64,000 bases of DNA from Bacillus tequilensis KCTC 13622. Its GTDB lineage: Bacteria; Bacillota; Bacilli; Bacillales; Bacillaceae. Numbering within the stretch: position 1 is the first letter of the stretch; every line of letters starts with the position of its first letter. Shown here one piece after another: positions 1 to 7,791 of this stretch. The notes below the pieces were generated by a model. The model was not told where the DNA came from. It was given only the letters and a program-made list of their open reading frames with translations, and did no database searches. The stretch covers positions 124,001-188,000 of the forward strand of contig NZ_AYTO01000032.1 in NCBI RefSeq assembly GCF_000507145.1. Reading direction: 5' to 3'. Made by a program: the position numbers and the translations under genes.

Positions 1-122
1 GCCGCCGACACCGTATATTTGATATCAATCAGCTGCTCCTCCGATATCCCTTTTAAAAATGAATTGATTTCTGTCTGCAAGTCTTTTTCATGCTCTTCAT
101 CAAATACCGCCACCTTCAGCAT
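1..122 (-). CDS. cse60: Sporulation protein Cse60 (5' part of gene only)
   Basis: Minus-strand frame running off the left edge; 40 codons are present. It begins MLKVAVFDEEHEKDLQTEI and matches the start of the roughly 60-residue Cse60 (YteV) of B. subtilis as I recall it. The ATG at 122 follows AAAGGAGAG at good spacing, so the start is secure. Cse60 is known as a sigma-E-dependent sporulation product of unknown molecular role. It is small, charged and shows no signal peptide in the visible part. In strain 168 this gene lies several genes away from bioB, next to the rhamnogalacturonan genes; here bioB is its direct upstream neighbour. Confidence 0.85.
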   Translation of the reverse strand, partial: MLKVAVFDEEHEKDLQTEINSFLKGISEEQLIDIKYTVSA

Positions 123-183
123 CTTATCCGCTCTCCTTTCTCTATCAATCTATTCCGTTTGGAACAGCGTTATGATAGAGAAA

Positions 184-356
184 TCATTTTCGCCCCGCTC
201 TCCAGATAACTATGGCGTCTCCTGGCTCACCGTCTTGCCGCCCGACTTTCAGCAGTACGGCATAAACAACCCGCAGATGAACAGCAGATCAGCTGACGCT
301 GGAAAAAGAGAGAGCGAAAGCACGAGGAGCGTATACTGCAAATACGGCGACAGACA
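184..356 (-). pseudogene. Decayed fragment of a membrane protein, possibly yteU
   Basis: Between bioB and cse60 two short minus-strand frames lie end to end: a hydrophobic stretch including VLSLSLFPASADLLFICGLF (249-356), and in another frame a polar tail ending VIWRAGRK (stop at 184-186). Neither has a start codon with a ribosome binding site, and each is interrupted by stops. Together they look like the last membrane segment and tail of a truncated, frameshifted gene. In 168 the gene next to cse60 is yteU, a small membrane protein, so a yteU remnant is the natural guess, but I cannot align it from memory. Confidence 0.35.
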
Positions 357-381
357 TCACACCGATTGCTTATGGATTCTC

Positions 382-1386
382 TCAGCTTTTCGCCATTAAA
401 CCAGCCTTCATTTCTTCGACTGATTCAACTTCAAAGCCCAAATCACTCAGCATTTTATGATCCTCCGTCTCTTCCTGGCCGGCAGTTGTTAAGTAATCTC
501 CGACAAAAATGGAATTTGCGGCGTAAAGGCCTAATGGCTGCAATGAGCGGAGATTAACCTCTCTTCCTCCGGAAATACGGATTTCTTTTGATGGATTGAT
601 AAAACGGAACAGCGCCAGCACTTTTAAACAGTACAGCGGAGTGAGTTCGTTGACACCTTCTAATGGCGTGCCGTCAATCGCATGCAAAAAATTCACCGGA
701 ATGGAATCCGCGTCAAGAGCCTTCAAGCTTTTTGCGATATCGATGACATCCTGTTTCGTCTCCTTCATTCCGATAATGGCGCCTGAACATGGAGACAGCC
801 CCGATTCTTTTGCCATTTCAACCGTATGAACCCTGTCGTCGTATGTATGTGAAGTCGTGATGTTTGAATGATTTCGCTGTGACGTATTCAAATTATGATT
901 ATAGCGGTCTACTCCAGCTTCCTTCAGCCGTTTCGCCTGCTCAGGCTTTAACAGTCCGAGACACGCACAAACCTTCAGTCCATATGTCTCTTTCATTTCC
1001 CGCACCGCATCTGCGACCTGATCCACTTCTCTGTTAGACGGCCCCCTGCCGCTTGCCACGATACAATATGTGCCGATATTCAGATCGTGCGCCCGCTTTG
1101 CGCCTTCAAGAAGCGTTTCCTTATTCACCATCCGGTAAGACTGAATCGGCGCTTTCGAAATCGCGGACTGTGAACAATAGCCGCAGTTTTCCGGACAGAG
1201 CCCTGATTTGGCATTCATAATCATATTGAGCTTCACTTTTTTTCCGTAAAAGTGTTTTCTGATGTGAAAAGCCCCATGCATCAAAAGCAAAATATCTTCA
1301 TCTGGACAGTTTAATATCGAAAGCGCCTCTTCGTCTGTCACTTCTGCTCCGGCCAGCACCCGGTCTGCGAGTTCCATCCATTTCAT
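382..1386 (-). CDS. bioB: Biotin synthase BioB
   Basis: Radical-SAM enzyme that inserts sulfur into dethiobiotin to make biotin. At 334 residues it has family length. The [4Fe-4S]/SAM motif C-x3-C-x2-C is at C64, C68 and C71 (GLCPENCGYC). Further cysteines in TYCIVASGRGP, VCACLG and SPCSGAIIG, and the arginine in ISGGREVNLR, are the expected [2Fe-2S] ligands. The start ATG at 1386 sits 7 nt after GGGGG; an ATG two codons upstream is too close to that site. In 168 bioB is fifth in bioWAFDBI-ytbQ; here it stands alone behind its own promoter and BirA operator, so this locus cannot supply the substrate of BioB. The other bio genes must be elsewhere or missing. Confidence 0.97.
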   Translation of the reverse strand: MKWMELADRVLAGAEVTDEEALSILNCPDEDILLLMHGAFHIRKHFYGKKVKLNMIMNAKSGLCPENCGYCSQSAISKAPIQSYRMVNKETLLEGAKRAHDLNIGTYCIVASGRGPSNREVDQVADAVREMKETYGLKVCACLGLLKPEQAKRLKEAGVDRYNHNLNTSQRNHSNITTSHTYDDRVHTVEMAKESGLSPCSGAIIGMKETKQDVIDIAKSLKALDADSIPVNFLHAIDGTPLEGVNELTPLYCLKVLALFRFINPSKEIRISGGREVNLRSLQPLGLYAANSIFVGDYLTTAGQEETEDHKMLSDLGFEVESVEEMKAGLMAKS

Positions 1387-1494
1387 TCTCATACCCCCAC
1401 TTGATTCATTCTGACACGATAAAATGTTTCTTCTTTCATCCCTTCCCGCCCTTTCACTGATCACTGAAGAACATGTGGTGCTTCCCACTTAAAA

Positions 1495-1557
1495 TGTTAA
1501 CCAATTATAAAAAACGTTAACAATTAGAATATTATTGTTCTCACTTGTTTCTGTCAA
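1495..1557 (-). promoter_or_regulatory. bioB promoter with BirA operator
   Basis: Reading leftward: TTGACA (1557-1552), a 17-nt spacer, TAATAT (1534-1529), then the inverted repeat TTGTTAAC/GTTAACA (1523-1495) with 14 nt between the half-sites. That repeat matches the known Gram-positive BirA operator. It covers the expected start of transcription, so biotinyl-AMP-bound BirA should repress bioB. In 168 an equivalent site controls the whole bioW operon. Confidence 0.85.
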
Positions 1558-1611
1558 TAGACGAAAGCATCAATTGATGTCAGCCAGGTAAAAGAAAACC
1601 AAAAGACCGTT

Positions 1612-1806
1612 TTAACATAAAACAGCCCCCCAGTTTCGATCTTTTACTTTTGCAAAAACCGGACAGCTCCATGCCTTATGACTGTAATATGCAGACACCT
1701 TTTCATATCCGTTTACATCAAGCAGGGGCGTTTCAATGATGTTTCCTTCGCTTACTTCACATTTAAGAGGCAGATCTGGTTTCCCCTTTATTTTTACAAA
1801 TCGCAT
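1612..1806 (-). CDS. Small unrecognised ORF, 64 residues
   Basis: Minus-strand frame between the bioB promoter and msmR, starting MRFVKIKGKPDLPLKCEV and ending in a W/C-containing tail (RNWGAVLC). I do not recognise it. There is no convincing ribosome binding site before the ATG, no signal peptide and no membrane segment. It occupies the place where 168 carries ytaP and bioW, so it may be a remnant left by the rearrangement or a chance frame. Composition resembles a short basic soluble domain with two cysteines. Confidence 0.3.
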   Translation of the reverse strand: MRFVKIKGKPDLPLKCEVSEGNIIETPLLDVNGYEKVSAYYSHKAWSCPVFAKVKDRNWGAVLC

Positions 1807-1852
1807 CGTTTACTAAATATTAAGTAAATATAACAAAATTTTCCGAAAACAG

Positions 1853-1880
1853 TTATTGTAACCGCTTACTTTTATATGAT
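1853..1880 (+). promoter_or_regulatory. msmR operon promoter with LacI/CcpA-type operator
   Basis: A weak TTATTG (1853-1858), 16-nt spacer and TATGAT (1875-1880) precede msmR by about 60 nt. In the spacer lies TGTAACCGCTTACT (1857-1870), a near-palindrome centred on CG, the form bound by LacI-family repressors. It differs from the CcpA cre consensus at about one position, so MsmR, CcpA or both could bind. The direct repeat TTTACTAAATA flanks the promoter at 1809-1819 and 1917-1927. Confidence 0.5.
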
Positions 1881-1943
1881 AGTATCAATTTATCAAAAAA
1901 CACAATGAGTTTATATTTTACTAAATAGATGAGAGGGATACCT

Positions 1944-2978
1944 ATGGTTCGGATTAAAGATATCGCCTTGAAAGCTAAAGTTTCCAGCGCGACTGTTTCC
2001 AGAATTTTAAATGAAGATGAGTCGCTTTCTGTTGCGGGCGAAACGAGACAACGAGTCATCCATATCGCTGAAGAGCTCGGCTATCAAACAGTTTCCAAAC
2101 GCCGGAAATCCCGCAGACAAAAACATCGTGCTCAGCCGCTGATCGGCGTGCTGAGCTGCCTGTCTCCCGATCAGGAACGGCAGGACCCTTATTTTTCTTC
2201 CATTCGCAAAGGCATTGAAAAGGAATGCTTTGAACAGAAAATCTTCATTACAAATTCGATTCATCTCGGTTCCTTTCAGGAGCATATCTTGCGGGAACTG
2301 GATGGTGTCATTGTCATCGGCCGAGTTCATGATGAAGCCGTTACGCACATCAGCGGACGGCTGGAGCATGCCGTATTTATCAATCACTCTCCTGATCCTC
2401 AAGCGTACGATTCGATTGGCATCGATTTTGAAGCGGCTTCACGCCAAGCGATTGATCATCTTTTCAATCTAGGCTACAAACGGCTAGGCTACATTGGCGG
2501 GCAAGAAAAAGAGCATACGCTGAAGGATGGCCAAAGCATTCGCAGAACCATCGAAGACAAACGCCTGACTGTCTTTTTGAAGTCCGCCGCGCCCCAGCCT
2601 GAGCATGTGCTGGTCGGAGAATACAGCATGCGTGAGGGCTATCGCCTGATGAAGAAAGCAATCGCTCAAGGCCATCTGCCGGACGCATTCTTTATCGCGA
2701 GCGATTCTATGGCGATCGGCGCGTTAAAAGCGCTTCAGGAAGCCGGACTGCAAGTGCCGCGGGATACAGCGATTGTCAGCTTTAACGGGATTGAAGAAGC
2801 TGAATTTGCCAGCACGCCTTTAACGACAGTGAAGGTGTATACAGAGGAAATGGGACGGACAGGCGTAAAACTGCTGCTGGACTGCCTCAATGGCCGAACG
2901 CTTCCTCACTGCGTCACCCTGCCCACCACTTTAATCGTGAGACAAAGCTGCGGATGTCCAGCTAAGGAGGTGACATAA
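1944..2978 (+). CDS. msmR: LacI-family regulator MsmR
   Basis: Transcriptional regulator of the alpha-galactoside operon that follows. The first 50 residues form the LacI helix-turn-helix and hinge (VRIKDIALKAKVSSATVSRI), followed by a periplasmic-binding-protein-like effector domain to residue 344. The ATG at 1944 is chosen because GAGAGGG lies 6 nt upstream and it gives the usual 344-residue length; the earlier ATG at 1929 has no binding site. The gene is first in msmR-msmE-amyD-amyC-melA, with 33 nt to msmE. The inducer is presumably a melibiose/raffinose-type sugar, by family and context. A LacI-type operator sits in its own promoter, suggesting autoregulation. Confidence 0.92.
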   Translation: MVRIKDIALKAKVSSATVSRILNEDESLSVAGETRQRVIHIAEELGYQTVSKRRKSRRQKHRAQPLIGVLSCLSPDQERQDPYFSSIRKGIEKECFEQKIFITNSIHLGSFQEHILRELDGVIVIGRVHDEAVTHISGRLEHAVFINHSPDPQAYDSIGIDFEAASRQAIDHLFNLGYKRLGYIGGQEKEHTLKDGQSIRRTIEDKRLTVFLKSAAPQPEHVLVGEYSMREGYRLMKKAIAQGHLPDAFFIASDSMAIGALKALQEAGLQVPRDTAIVSFNGIEEAEFASTPLTTVKVYTEEMGRTGVKLLLDCLNGRTLPHCVTLPTTLIVRQSCGCPAKEVT

Positions 2979-3011
2979 GCAAGCATTCATCACGATGATA
3001 AGGAGGAAAAG

Positions 3012-4292
3012 ATGAAATACACTTTTGTTTTATTTCTCTCTCTTATTCTGCTTATTCTGCCCGGCTGTTCAGCAGAGAAAAGCTCAGCGGACACCGCAAA
3101 AAAGACGTTAACCATTTATTCTACAATGTCAACGGACAGTGAAAGAGCTACGTTCAGAAAACTTGCGGCAGCGTTTGAAAAGGAACACAGTGACATTCGT
3201 GTCAGCCTTCATTTCCCAGGCAATGACTATGAAAATATGACGCGTGTCAGAATGGCTGCCAATGATTTGCCTGATCTTTTTGATACACATGGCTGGGGGA
3301 AAATCAGGTACGGAGAATATACAGCGGATCTCCGGGATATGAAATGGACTCAAAACCTCGATCCACATTTAAACAGCATTCTCAAAAATAAAAACGGAAA
3401 GGTGTATGCCTATCCGATCAATCAGGCAAAAGACGGACTGGCGTATAACCGCAATATGTTAGACCGTTATGGCATTGACCCGCCGGAAACGATTGATGAC
3501 TTTATGAAAGCACTGAGAACGATTAAAGAAATGAGCAAGGGAAAGATTGCCCCCTTCTGGTTTGCCGGATATGACAAAAGCTCATTCGCCCAATATTACG
3601 ACCAATTCGCTACACCTCTTCTCATTACAGATCCCGCCCATAACGAAAAAAAACAGCTCATTAACGGCACCTTTCAGTGGAGCAAATTCACTTATTTATC
3701 AGACATCCTTAAACAAATGCAGAAAGAAAAACTGATCAATATCGACGCTGTAACCGCAAAAAAATCTCAGCTCATTGAATTAATGGCCCAAAACAAAATC
3801 GCCTTTACAATGCAAGGCGGCACACTCGGCCACGATGTTGCCCAAATCAATCCAAACGTCGAGGTCGGCATTATCCCCACACCTGCGATACATGCCGGAG
3901 ATGCCCCGATATGGATCGGCGGTGAACGCTATACGCTCGCAGCATGGAAAGACTCACCTCAACTAAAAGAAGCAAAAGAATTTATTTCATTTATGGCACG
4001 TCCCGCTAATGCCAAACAAATGGCTGAAGCCACCTCGCTTCCCTCGGGTCTGACCAATGTGAAAGCTGATATTTACTATGCAAATGACTATGAGCATTAT
4101 CAAAATGTCAAAGTCGAACCTTACTTCGATCGTTTATACTTGCCTAACGGAATGTGGGACGTCCTGGGGACAGCCGGGCAGGAACTTGCGGCTGATATTT
4201 TGACGCCTCAAGAGATTTCGCAAAAGCTGAAAAGAGAATATAAACGACTCCGGGAGCAATCGGAAACACAGGGAGCTGAAAACAATGAGTGA
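3012..4292 (+). CDS. msmE: Sugar-binding lipoprotein MsmE of an ABC importer
   Basis: Extracellular solute-binding protein (SBP family 1) that captures the sugar for AmyD-AmyC. The N-terminus is a lipoprotein signal: hydrophobic residues 4-16 then LPGC with the lipidated cysteine at C19. The 426-residue length equals that of the 168 protein. AAGGAGG precedes the ATG. Its 3' end overlaps amyD by 8 nt, indicating translational coupling. No ATPase gene is present in this operon; in B. subtilis several such importers share the ATPase MsmX encoded elsewhere, which I infer here. The likely ligands are alpha-galactosides such as raffinose or melibiose, judged from the downstream alpha-galactosidase. 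Confidence 0.93.
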   Translation: MKYTFVLFLSLILLILPGCSAEKSSADTAKKTLTIYSTMSTDSERATFRKLAAAFEKEHSDIRVSLHFPGNDYENMTRVRMAANDLPDLFDTHGWGKIRYGEYTADLRDMKWTQNLDPHLNSILKNKNGKVYAYPINQAKDGLAYNRNMLDRYGIDPPETIDDFMKALRTIKEMSKGKIAPFWFAGYDKSSFAQYYDQFATPLLITDPAHNEKKQLINGTFQWSKFTYLSDILKQMQKEKLINIDAVTAKKSQLIELMAQNKIAFTMQGGTLGHDVAQINPNVEVGIIPTPAIHAGDAPIWIGGERYTLAAWKDSPQLKEAKEFISFMARPANAKQMAEATSLPSGLTNVKADIYYANDYEHYQNVKVEPYFDRLYLPNGMWDVLGTAGQELAADILTPQEISQKLKREYKRLREQSETQGAENNE

Positions 4293-5196
4293 GATTGCAA
4301 GGGACATTCATGTAAAACAGGTTAAGCCAAAAAAGCAGACCTCACTTTGGTGGATGTACATTCCTGCTTTACTCTCCGTTCTGATCTTTATGATTTATCC
4401 GTTTATGAAAGGCGTATTGATCACCTTTACAAACTGGAACGGCTTTTCGCAAGTCTACCAATGGGTGGGATTCGCGCAATATGAAAGGCTGTTTACTGAC
4501 CCTGACACTTGGCACATTCTAAAAAACACGCTTCTTTACGGGCTCGGCAGCACCTTTTTCCAAAATGCGGTCGGACTCTTGTACGCCCTGCTTCTAAAGC
4601 AAAGCATCAAAATGAAAGCGATAACAAGAACCGTTGTCTATTTGCCTGTGATGATCAGTCCGCTCATTATGGGATACATTTGGTACTTTTTCTTCTCCTA
4701 TGACGGAGGCGCGCTCAACGATTTGCTCGGTGTCTTCAGCATCAGCCCGATCAATGCGCTCGCCAGTCCAACACTGAATCCCTGGATCATCGTTTTGATT
4801 AACACCTATCAATATGTCGGGATCGCTATGATTGTCTACTTAGCCGGCCTGCAAAGCATTCCGAAGGATTACTATGAAGCCGCGCAAATGGATGGTGCGA
4901 AACCAGTCCAGCAGTTTTTCACCATTACACTGCCGCTGTTAATGCCCTCAATAACGATTAATATGGTCATCAACATCATTGGAGGCTTAAAGCTGTTTGA
5001 CGTCATTATCGCGCTCACCGCTGGCGGCCCTGGGAATGCGTCACAATCCATGTCCACGTTTATGTATGATTTGTATTTCAAACGGCAGGATGCCGGCTAT
5101 GCCGCAACGCAAGGCATATTGATGGCATTTGTCATTTTGATCATCAGCTTTTGTGCGCTTGCGTATTTTAAAAGAAAGGAGACGGAAATGTCATGA
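4285..5196 (+). CDS. amyD: ABC sugar importer permease AmyD
   Basis: Integral membrane permease of the MalF type, 303 residues, with six predicted hydrophobic segments. The ATPase-contact EAA loop is visible ([16 protein letters not shown]) about 100 residues from the C-terminus. It pairs with AmyC to form the channel and receives sugar from MsmE. The start overlaps the end of msmE, and its stop overlaps the amyC start in an ATGA arrangement. Despite the historical name it is not an amylase. The motif and operon position make the assignment firm; substrate is inferred from melA. Confidence 0.93.
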   Translation: MSEIARDIHVKQVKPKKQTSLWWMYIPALLSVLIFMIYPFMKGVLITFTNWNGFSQVYQWVGFAQYERLFTDPDTWHILKNTLLYGLGSTFFQNAVGLLYALLLKQSIKMKAITRTVVYLPVMISPLIMGYIWYFFFSYDGGALNDLLGVFSISPINALASPTLNPWIIVLINTYQYVGIAMIVYLAGLQSIPKDYYEAAQMDGAKPVQQFFTITLPLLMPSITINMVINIIGGLKLFDVIIALTAGGPGNASQSMSTFMYDLYFKRQDAGYAATQGILMAFVILIISFCALAYFKRKETEMS

Positions 5197-6023
5197 AAAC
5201 CGCCCGTTCAAAAAATCTGCGGATCGTTACACTTCTTGCCGCCATTGTGGCCTGTGCGCATTTTATTCCTTTTTACATTCTGCTGACCACCTCATTAAAA
5301 GCAAAGGGAGACTACAGTTCGAAATGGATGTTTCCAGGCGATATCTCCTTCCGCAATTTTTCAGAGGCATGGGAGCGCGCTTCACTTGGAAACTCTTTTA
5401 TAAACACCATCATCATCACAGGCTTTTCTGCTTTGTTATTGATCATATTCGGCTCACTTGCCGCCTACCCCCTTGCCCGGCGGGAAACAAAGCTGAATAA
5501 AGCCGTTTTCGCCTTGCTGATTTCCATTATGATCATCCCTCCGCTAACATCCATGGTGCCTTTATACCGAATGGTCGTGGATGCCGGAATGGTGAATACA
5601 CACGCCATCGCCATTTTCGTCAATACAGCGGCTTACATGCCGTTAACCATATTCCTGTATTCAGGTTTTATCCGATCAACAGTTCCAAAAGAGCTTGAAG
5701 AAGCTGCAAAAATTGACGGCGCGGGCATGCTGAAAATCTTTTTTACGATCGTGTTTCCTCTGCTGAAGCCGATCACAGCGACCATCTGTATTATTTCCTG
5801 TGTCTTTATATGGAACGACTATCAATTTGCGATTTTCTTTTTACAAGATCAAAAGGTTCAGACATTAACAGTGGCCATGGCAGGGTTTTTCGGAGAAAAC
5901 GCCAACAATCTGCATTTAGTTGCCGCAGCGGCTCTTTTGGCAATGTTGCCGATGATTGTTCTGTTTTTGGCGCTGCAGAAATATTTCATTGCCGGCCTGT
6001 CATCCGGAGCGGTAAAGGGATAA
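5193..6023 (+). CDS. amyC: ABC sugar importer permease AmyC
   Basis: Second permease, MalG type, 276 residues, with six membrane segments and an EAA loop ([17 protein letters not shown]) in the expected position. The ATG overlaps the amyD stop and AAAGGAG lies upstream inside amyD. With AmyD it builds the transmembrane channel for the MsmE-bound sugar. melA follows after 19 nt, so uptake and hydrolysis are co-expressed. Confidence 0.93.
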   Translation: MKTARSKNLRIVTLLAAIVACAHFIPFYILLTTSLKAKGDYSSKWMFPGDISFRNFSEAWERASLGNSFINTIIITGFSALLLIIFGSLAAYPLARRETKLNKAVFALLISIMIIPPLTSMVPLYRMVVDAGMVNTHAIAIFVNTAAYMPLTIFLYSGFIRSTVPKELEEAAKIDGAGMLKIFFTIVFPLLKPITATICIISCVFIWNDYQFAIFFLQDQKVQTLTVAMAGFFGENANNLHLVAAAALLAMLPMIVLFLALQKYFIAGLSSGAVKG

Positions 6024-6042
6024 CATTAAAGGAGGAAGCAAT

Positions 6043-7341
6043 ATGAAAAAGATTACATTTATCGGTGCAGGGAGTACCATTTTCGCCAAAAATGTATTAG
6101 GAGACTGCCTGTTAACAGAAGCACTGAATGGGTTTGAATTCGCTCTTTTCGACATTGACCCCAAACGCCTGCAGGAATCCCAGCTCATGCTGGAAAATCT
6201 GCGAGACCGCTATAACCCGAGTGTGGCGATCAACAGCTACGATGACAGAAAACTTGCCTTGCAGAACGCAAGCTATGTCATCAATGCCATTCAGGTTGGA
6301 GGATATAAACCGAGCACTGTCATAGATTTTGAGATTCCGAAACGGTACGGGCTGCGCCAAACGATTGCCGACACAGTCGGCATCGGCGGGATCTTCAGAT
6401 CACTCAGAACCATCCCCGTCTTATTTGATATCGCAAAAGATATGGAAGACATGTGCCCAGATGCGTGGTTTTTAAATTATACAAATCCAATGGCCTCCCT
6501 TACAGGCGCACTGCTCCGCTATACAAATATTAAAACAATCGGGCTCTGCCACAGTGTTCAAGTGTGCACGAAGGATTTATTCAAATCTCTCGGAATGGAG
6601 CATGACGGAATTGAGGAACGCATCGCGGGAATCAATCATATGGCCTGGCTTTTGGAAGTCAAAAAAGACGGTATAGATCTCTATCCGGAAATTAAAAGGA
6701 GAGCAAAAGAAAAACAAAAAACAAAGCATCATGATATGGTGCGGTTTGAATTGATGGATAAGTTCGGCTATTATGTCACGGAATCATCCGAACACAACGC
6801 AGAGTATCACCCGTACTTTATTAAACGGAATTACCCTGAGCTGATCAGCGAGCTGCAAATTCCGCTAGACGAATATCCGAGAAGGTGCGTCAAGCAGATT
6901 CAAAATTGGGAGAAAATGCGGGATGATATCGTCAACAATAAACACCTTACGCACGTACGTTCAAAGGAATATGGTTCAAGAATAATCGAAGCGATGGAAA
7001 CGAACGAGCCATTCACCTTCGGAGGAAACGTCTTGAACACAGGACTGATCACCAACCTTCCTTCAAAAGCCGTTGTGGAAGTGACATGCGTCGCCGCCAG
7101 AAAAAAAGTGACCCCGTGCTTCGCCGGAGAACTGCCTGAGCAGCTCGCAGCCCTAAACCGGACGAATATTAATACACAGCTGATGACAATTGAAGCCGCT
7201 GTCACACGAAAAAAAGAAGCGGTTTACCAGGCCGCAATGCTTGATCCGCATACAAGCGCGGAGCTTTCCTTGAATGACATCATCTCCATGTGCGACGATT
7301 TATTTGAAGCGCACGGCGATTGGCTTCCGTCGTACAAATAA
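6043..7341 (+). CDS. melA: Alpha-galactosidase MelA (glycoside hydrolase family 4)
   Basis: Cytoplasmic GH4 enzyme hydrolysing alpha-galactosides such as melibiose; the family uses NAD and a divalent metal in a redox-type mechanism. The N-terminal dinucleotide fold starts TFIGAGSTIFAKN. Metal and substrate signatures NYTNPMA, GLCHS and GINHMAW are in order, and GIGGIFRSLRTIP is also family-typical. The 432-residue length matches the 168 protein. GGAGG precedes the ATG. It is last in the operon and ends at a strong terminator shared with ytwF. Confidence 0.95.
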   Translation: MKKITFIGAGSTIFAKNVLGDCLLTEALNGFEFALFDIDPKRLQESQLMLENLRDRYNPSVAINSYDDRKLALQNASYVINAIQVGGYKPSTVIDFEIPKRYGLRQTIADTVGIGGIFRSLRTIPVLFDIAKDMEDMCPDAWFLNYTNPMASLTGALLRYTNIKTIGLCHSVQVCTKDLFKSLGMEHDGIEERIAGINHMAWLLEVKKDGIDLYPEIKRRAKEKQKTKHHDMVRFELMDKFGYYVTESSEHNAEYHPYFIKRNYPELISELQIPLDEYPRRCVKQIQNWEKMRDDIVNNKHLTHVRSKEYGSRIIEAMETNEPFTFGGNVLNTGLITNLPSKAVVEVTCVAARKKVTPCFAGELPEQLAALNRTNINTQLMTIEAAVTRKKEAVYQAAMLDPHTSAELSLNDIISMCDDLFEAHGDWLPSYK

Positions 7342-7373
7342 AAAACTAGGGGACCGCTCTCCCCTAGTTTTTT
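7340..7373. terminator. Bidirectional terminator melA / ytwF
   Basis: Inverted repeat ACTAGGGGA / TCCCCTAGT flanked by A-runs on the left and T-runs on the right, so it serves both strands. The ytwF stop codon (7364-7366) lies inside the right arm. Confidence 0.9.
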
Positions 7374-7675
7374 GGTTTTGTTTCGCCTTCCCAAGCCATC
7401 ATGCCGCCTTCGACATTGACTGTTTTAAAGCCCTGTTCATCCAAGTACCTGCAGACATTCATGCTGCGCATTCCTGAGCGGCAGATAAACACGTACTCTT
7501 TGTCTTTATCAAGGGTGTCCATTTTTTCAGGAATATCCCCCATGCGAATATGAACGGCTTGCGGGATCATGCCTTCCGCAACCTCTTCATCTTCTCTGAC
7601 ATCAATCAAATATAATTCTTCGTCCGCCTCAATTTTTTCTTTCAAAGCGGCTGTGCTGATTTCTTTTATTTCCAA
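7364..7675 (-). CDS. ytwF: Single-domain rhodanese-like protein YtwF
   Basis: A 103-residue rhodanese domain; these carry sulfane sulfur on one cysteine. The active loop CRSGMRS starts at C65, and the structural signatures LIDVRE and GGMMAWEG are in place. I prefer the TTG at 7675 (GGGAG 7 nt upstream, 103 residues as in 168) over the ATG at 7690, which would lie on top of the binding site. The sulfur acceptor is unknown. It is a single-gene unit between two terminators. Confidence 0.9.
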   Translation of the reverse strand: MEIKEISTAALKEKIEADEELYLIDVREDEEVAEGMIPQAVHIRMGDIPEKMDTLDKDKEYVFICRSGMRSMNVCRYLDEQGFKTVNVEGGMMAWEGETKPKN

Positions 7676-7754
7676 AGAAAACACTCCCATTCACAATGAT
7701 CATGTTTTAGTATATCAAAGTCAGCTGGACGATTGCTATTTCGAGACTGATTTA

Positions 7755-7786
7755 GAAAAATCCCCTTTTCGCAAAGGGGATTTTTC
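7755..7786 (-). terminator. leuS terminator
   Basis: AAAAATCCCCTTT / AAAGGGGATTTTT inverted repeat just past the leuS stop, symmetric enough to act on both strands. Confidence 0.9.
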
Positions 7787-7791
7787 TAGGC

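Noticed and set aside
19-399. Plus-strand frame over cse60 and the start of bioB
   Set aside because: Antisense to cse60, atypical composition and no binding site.
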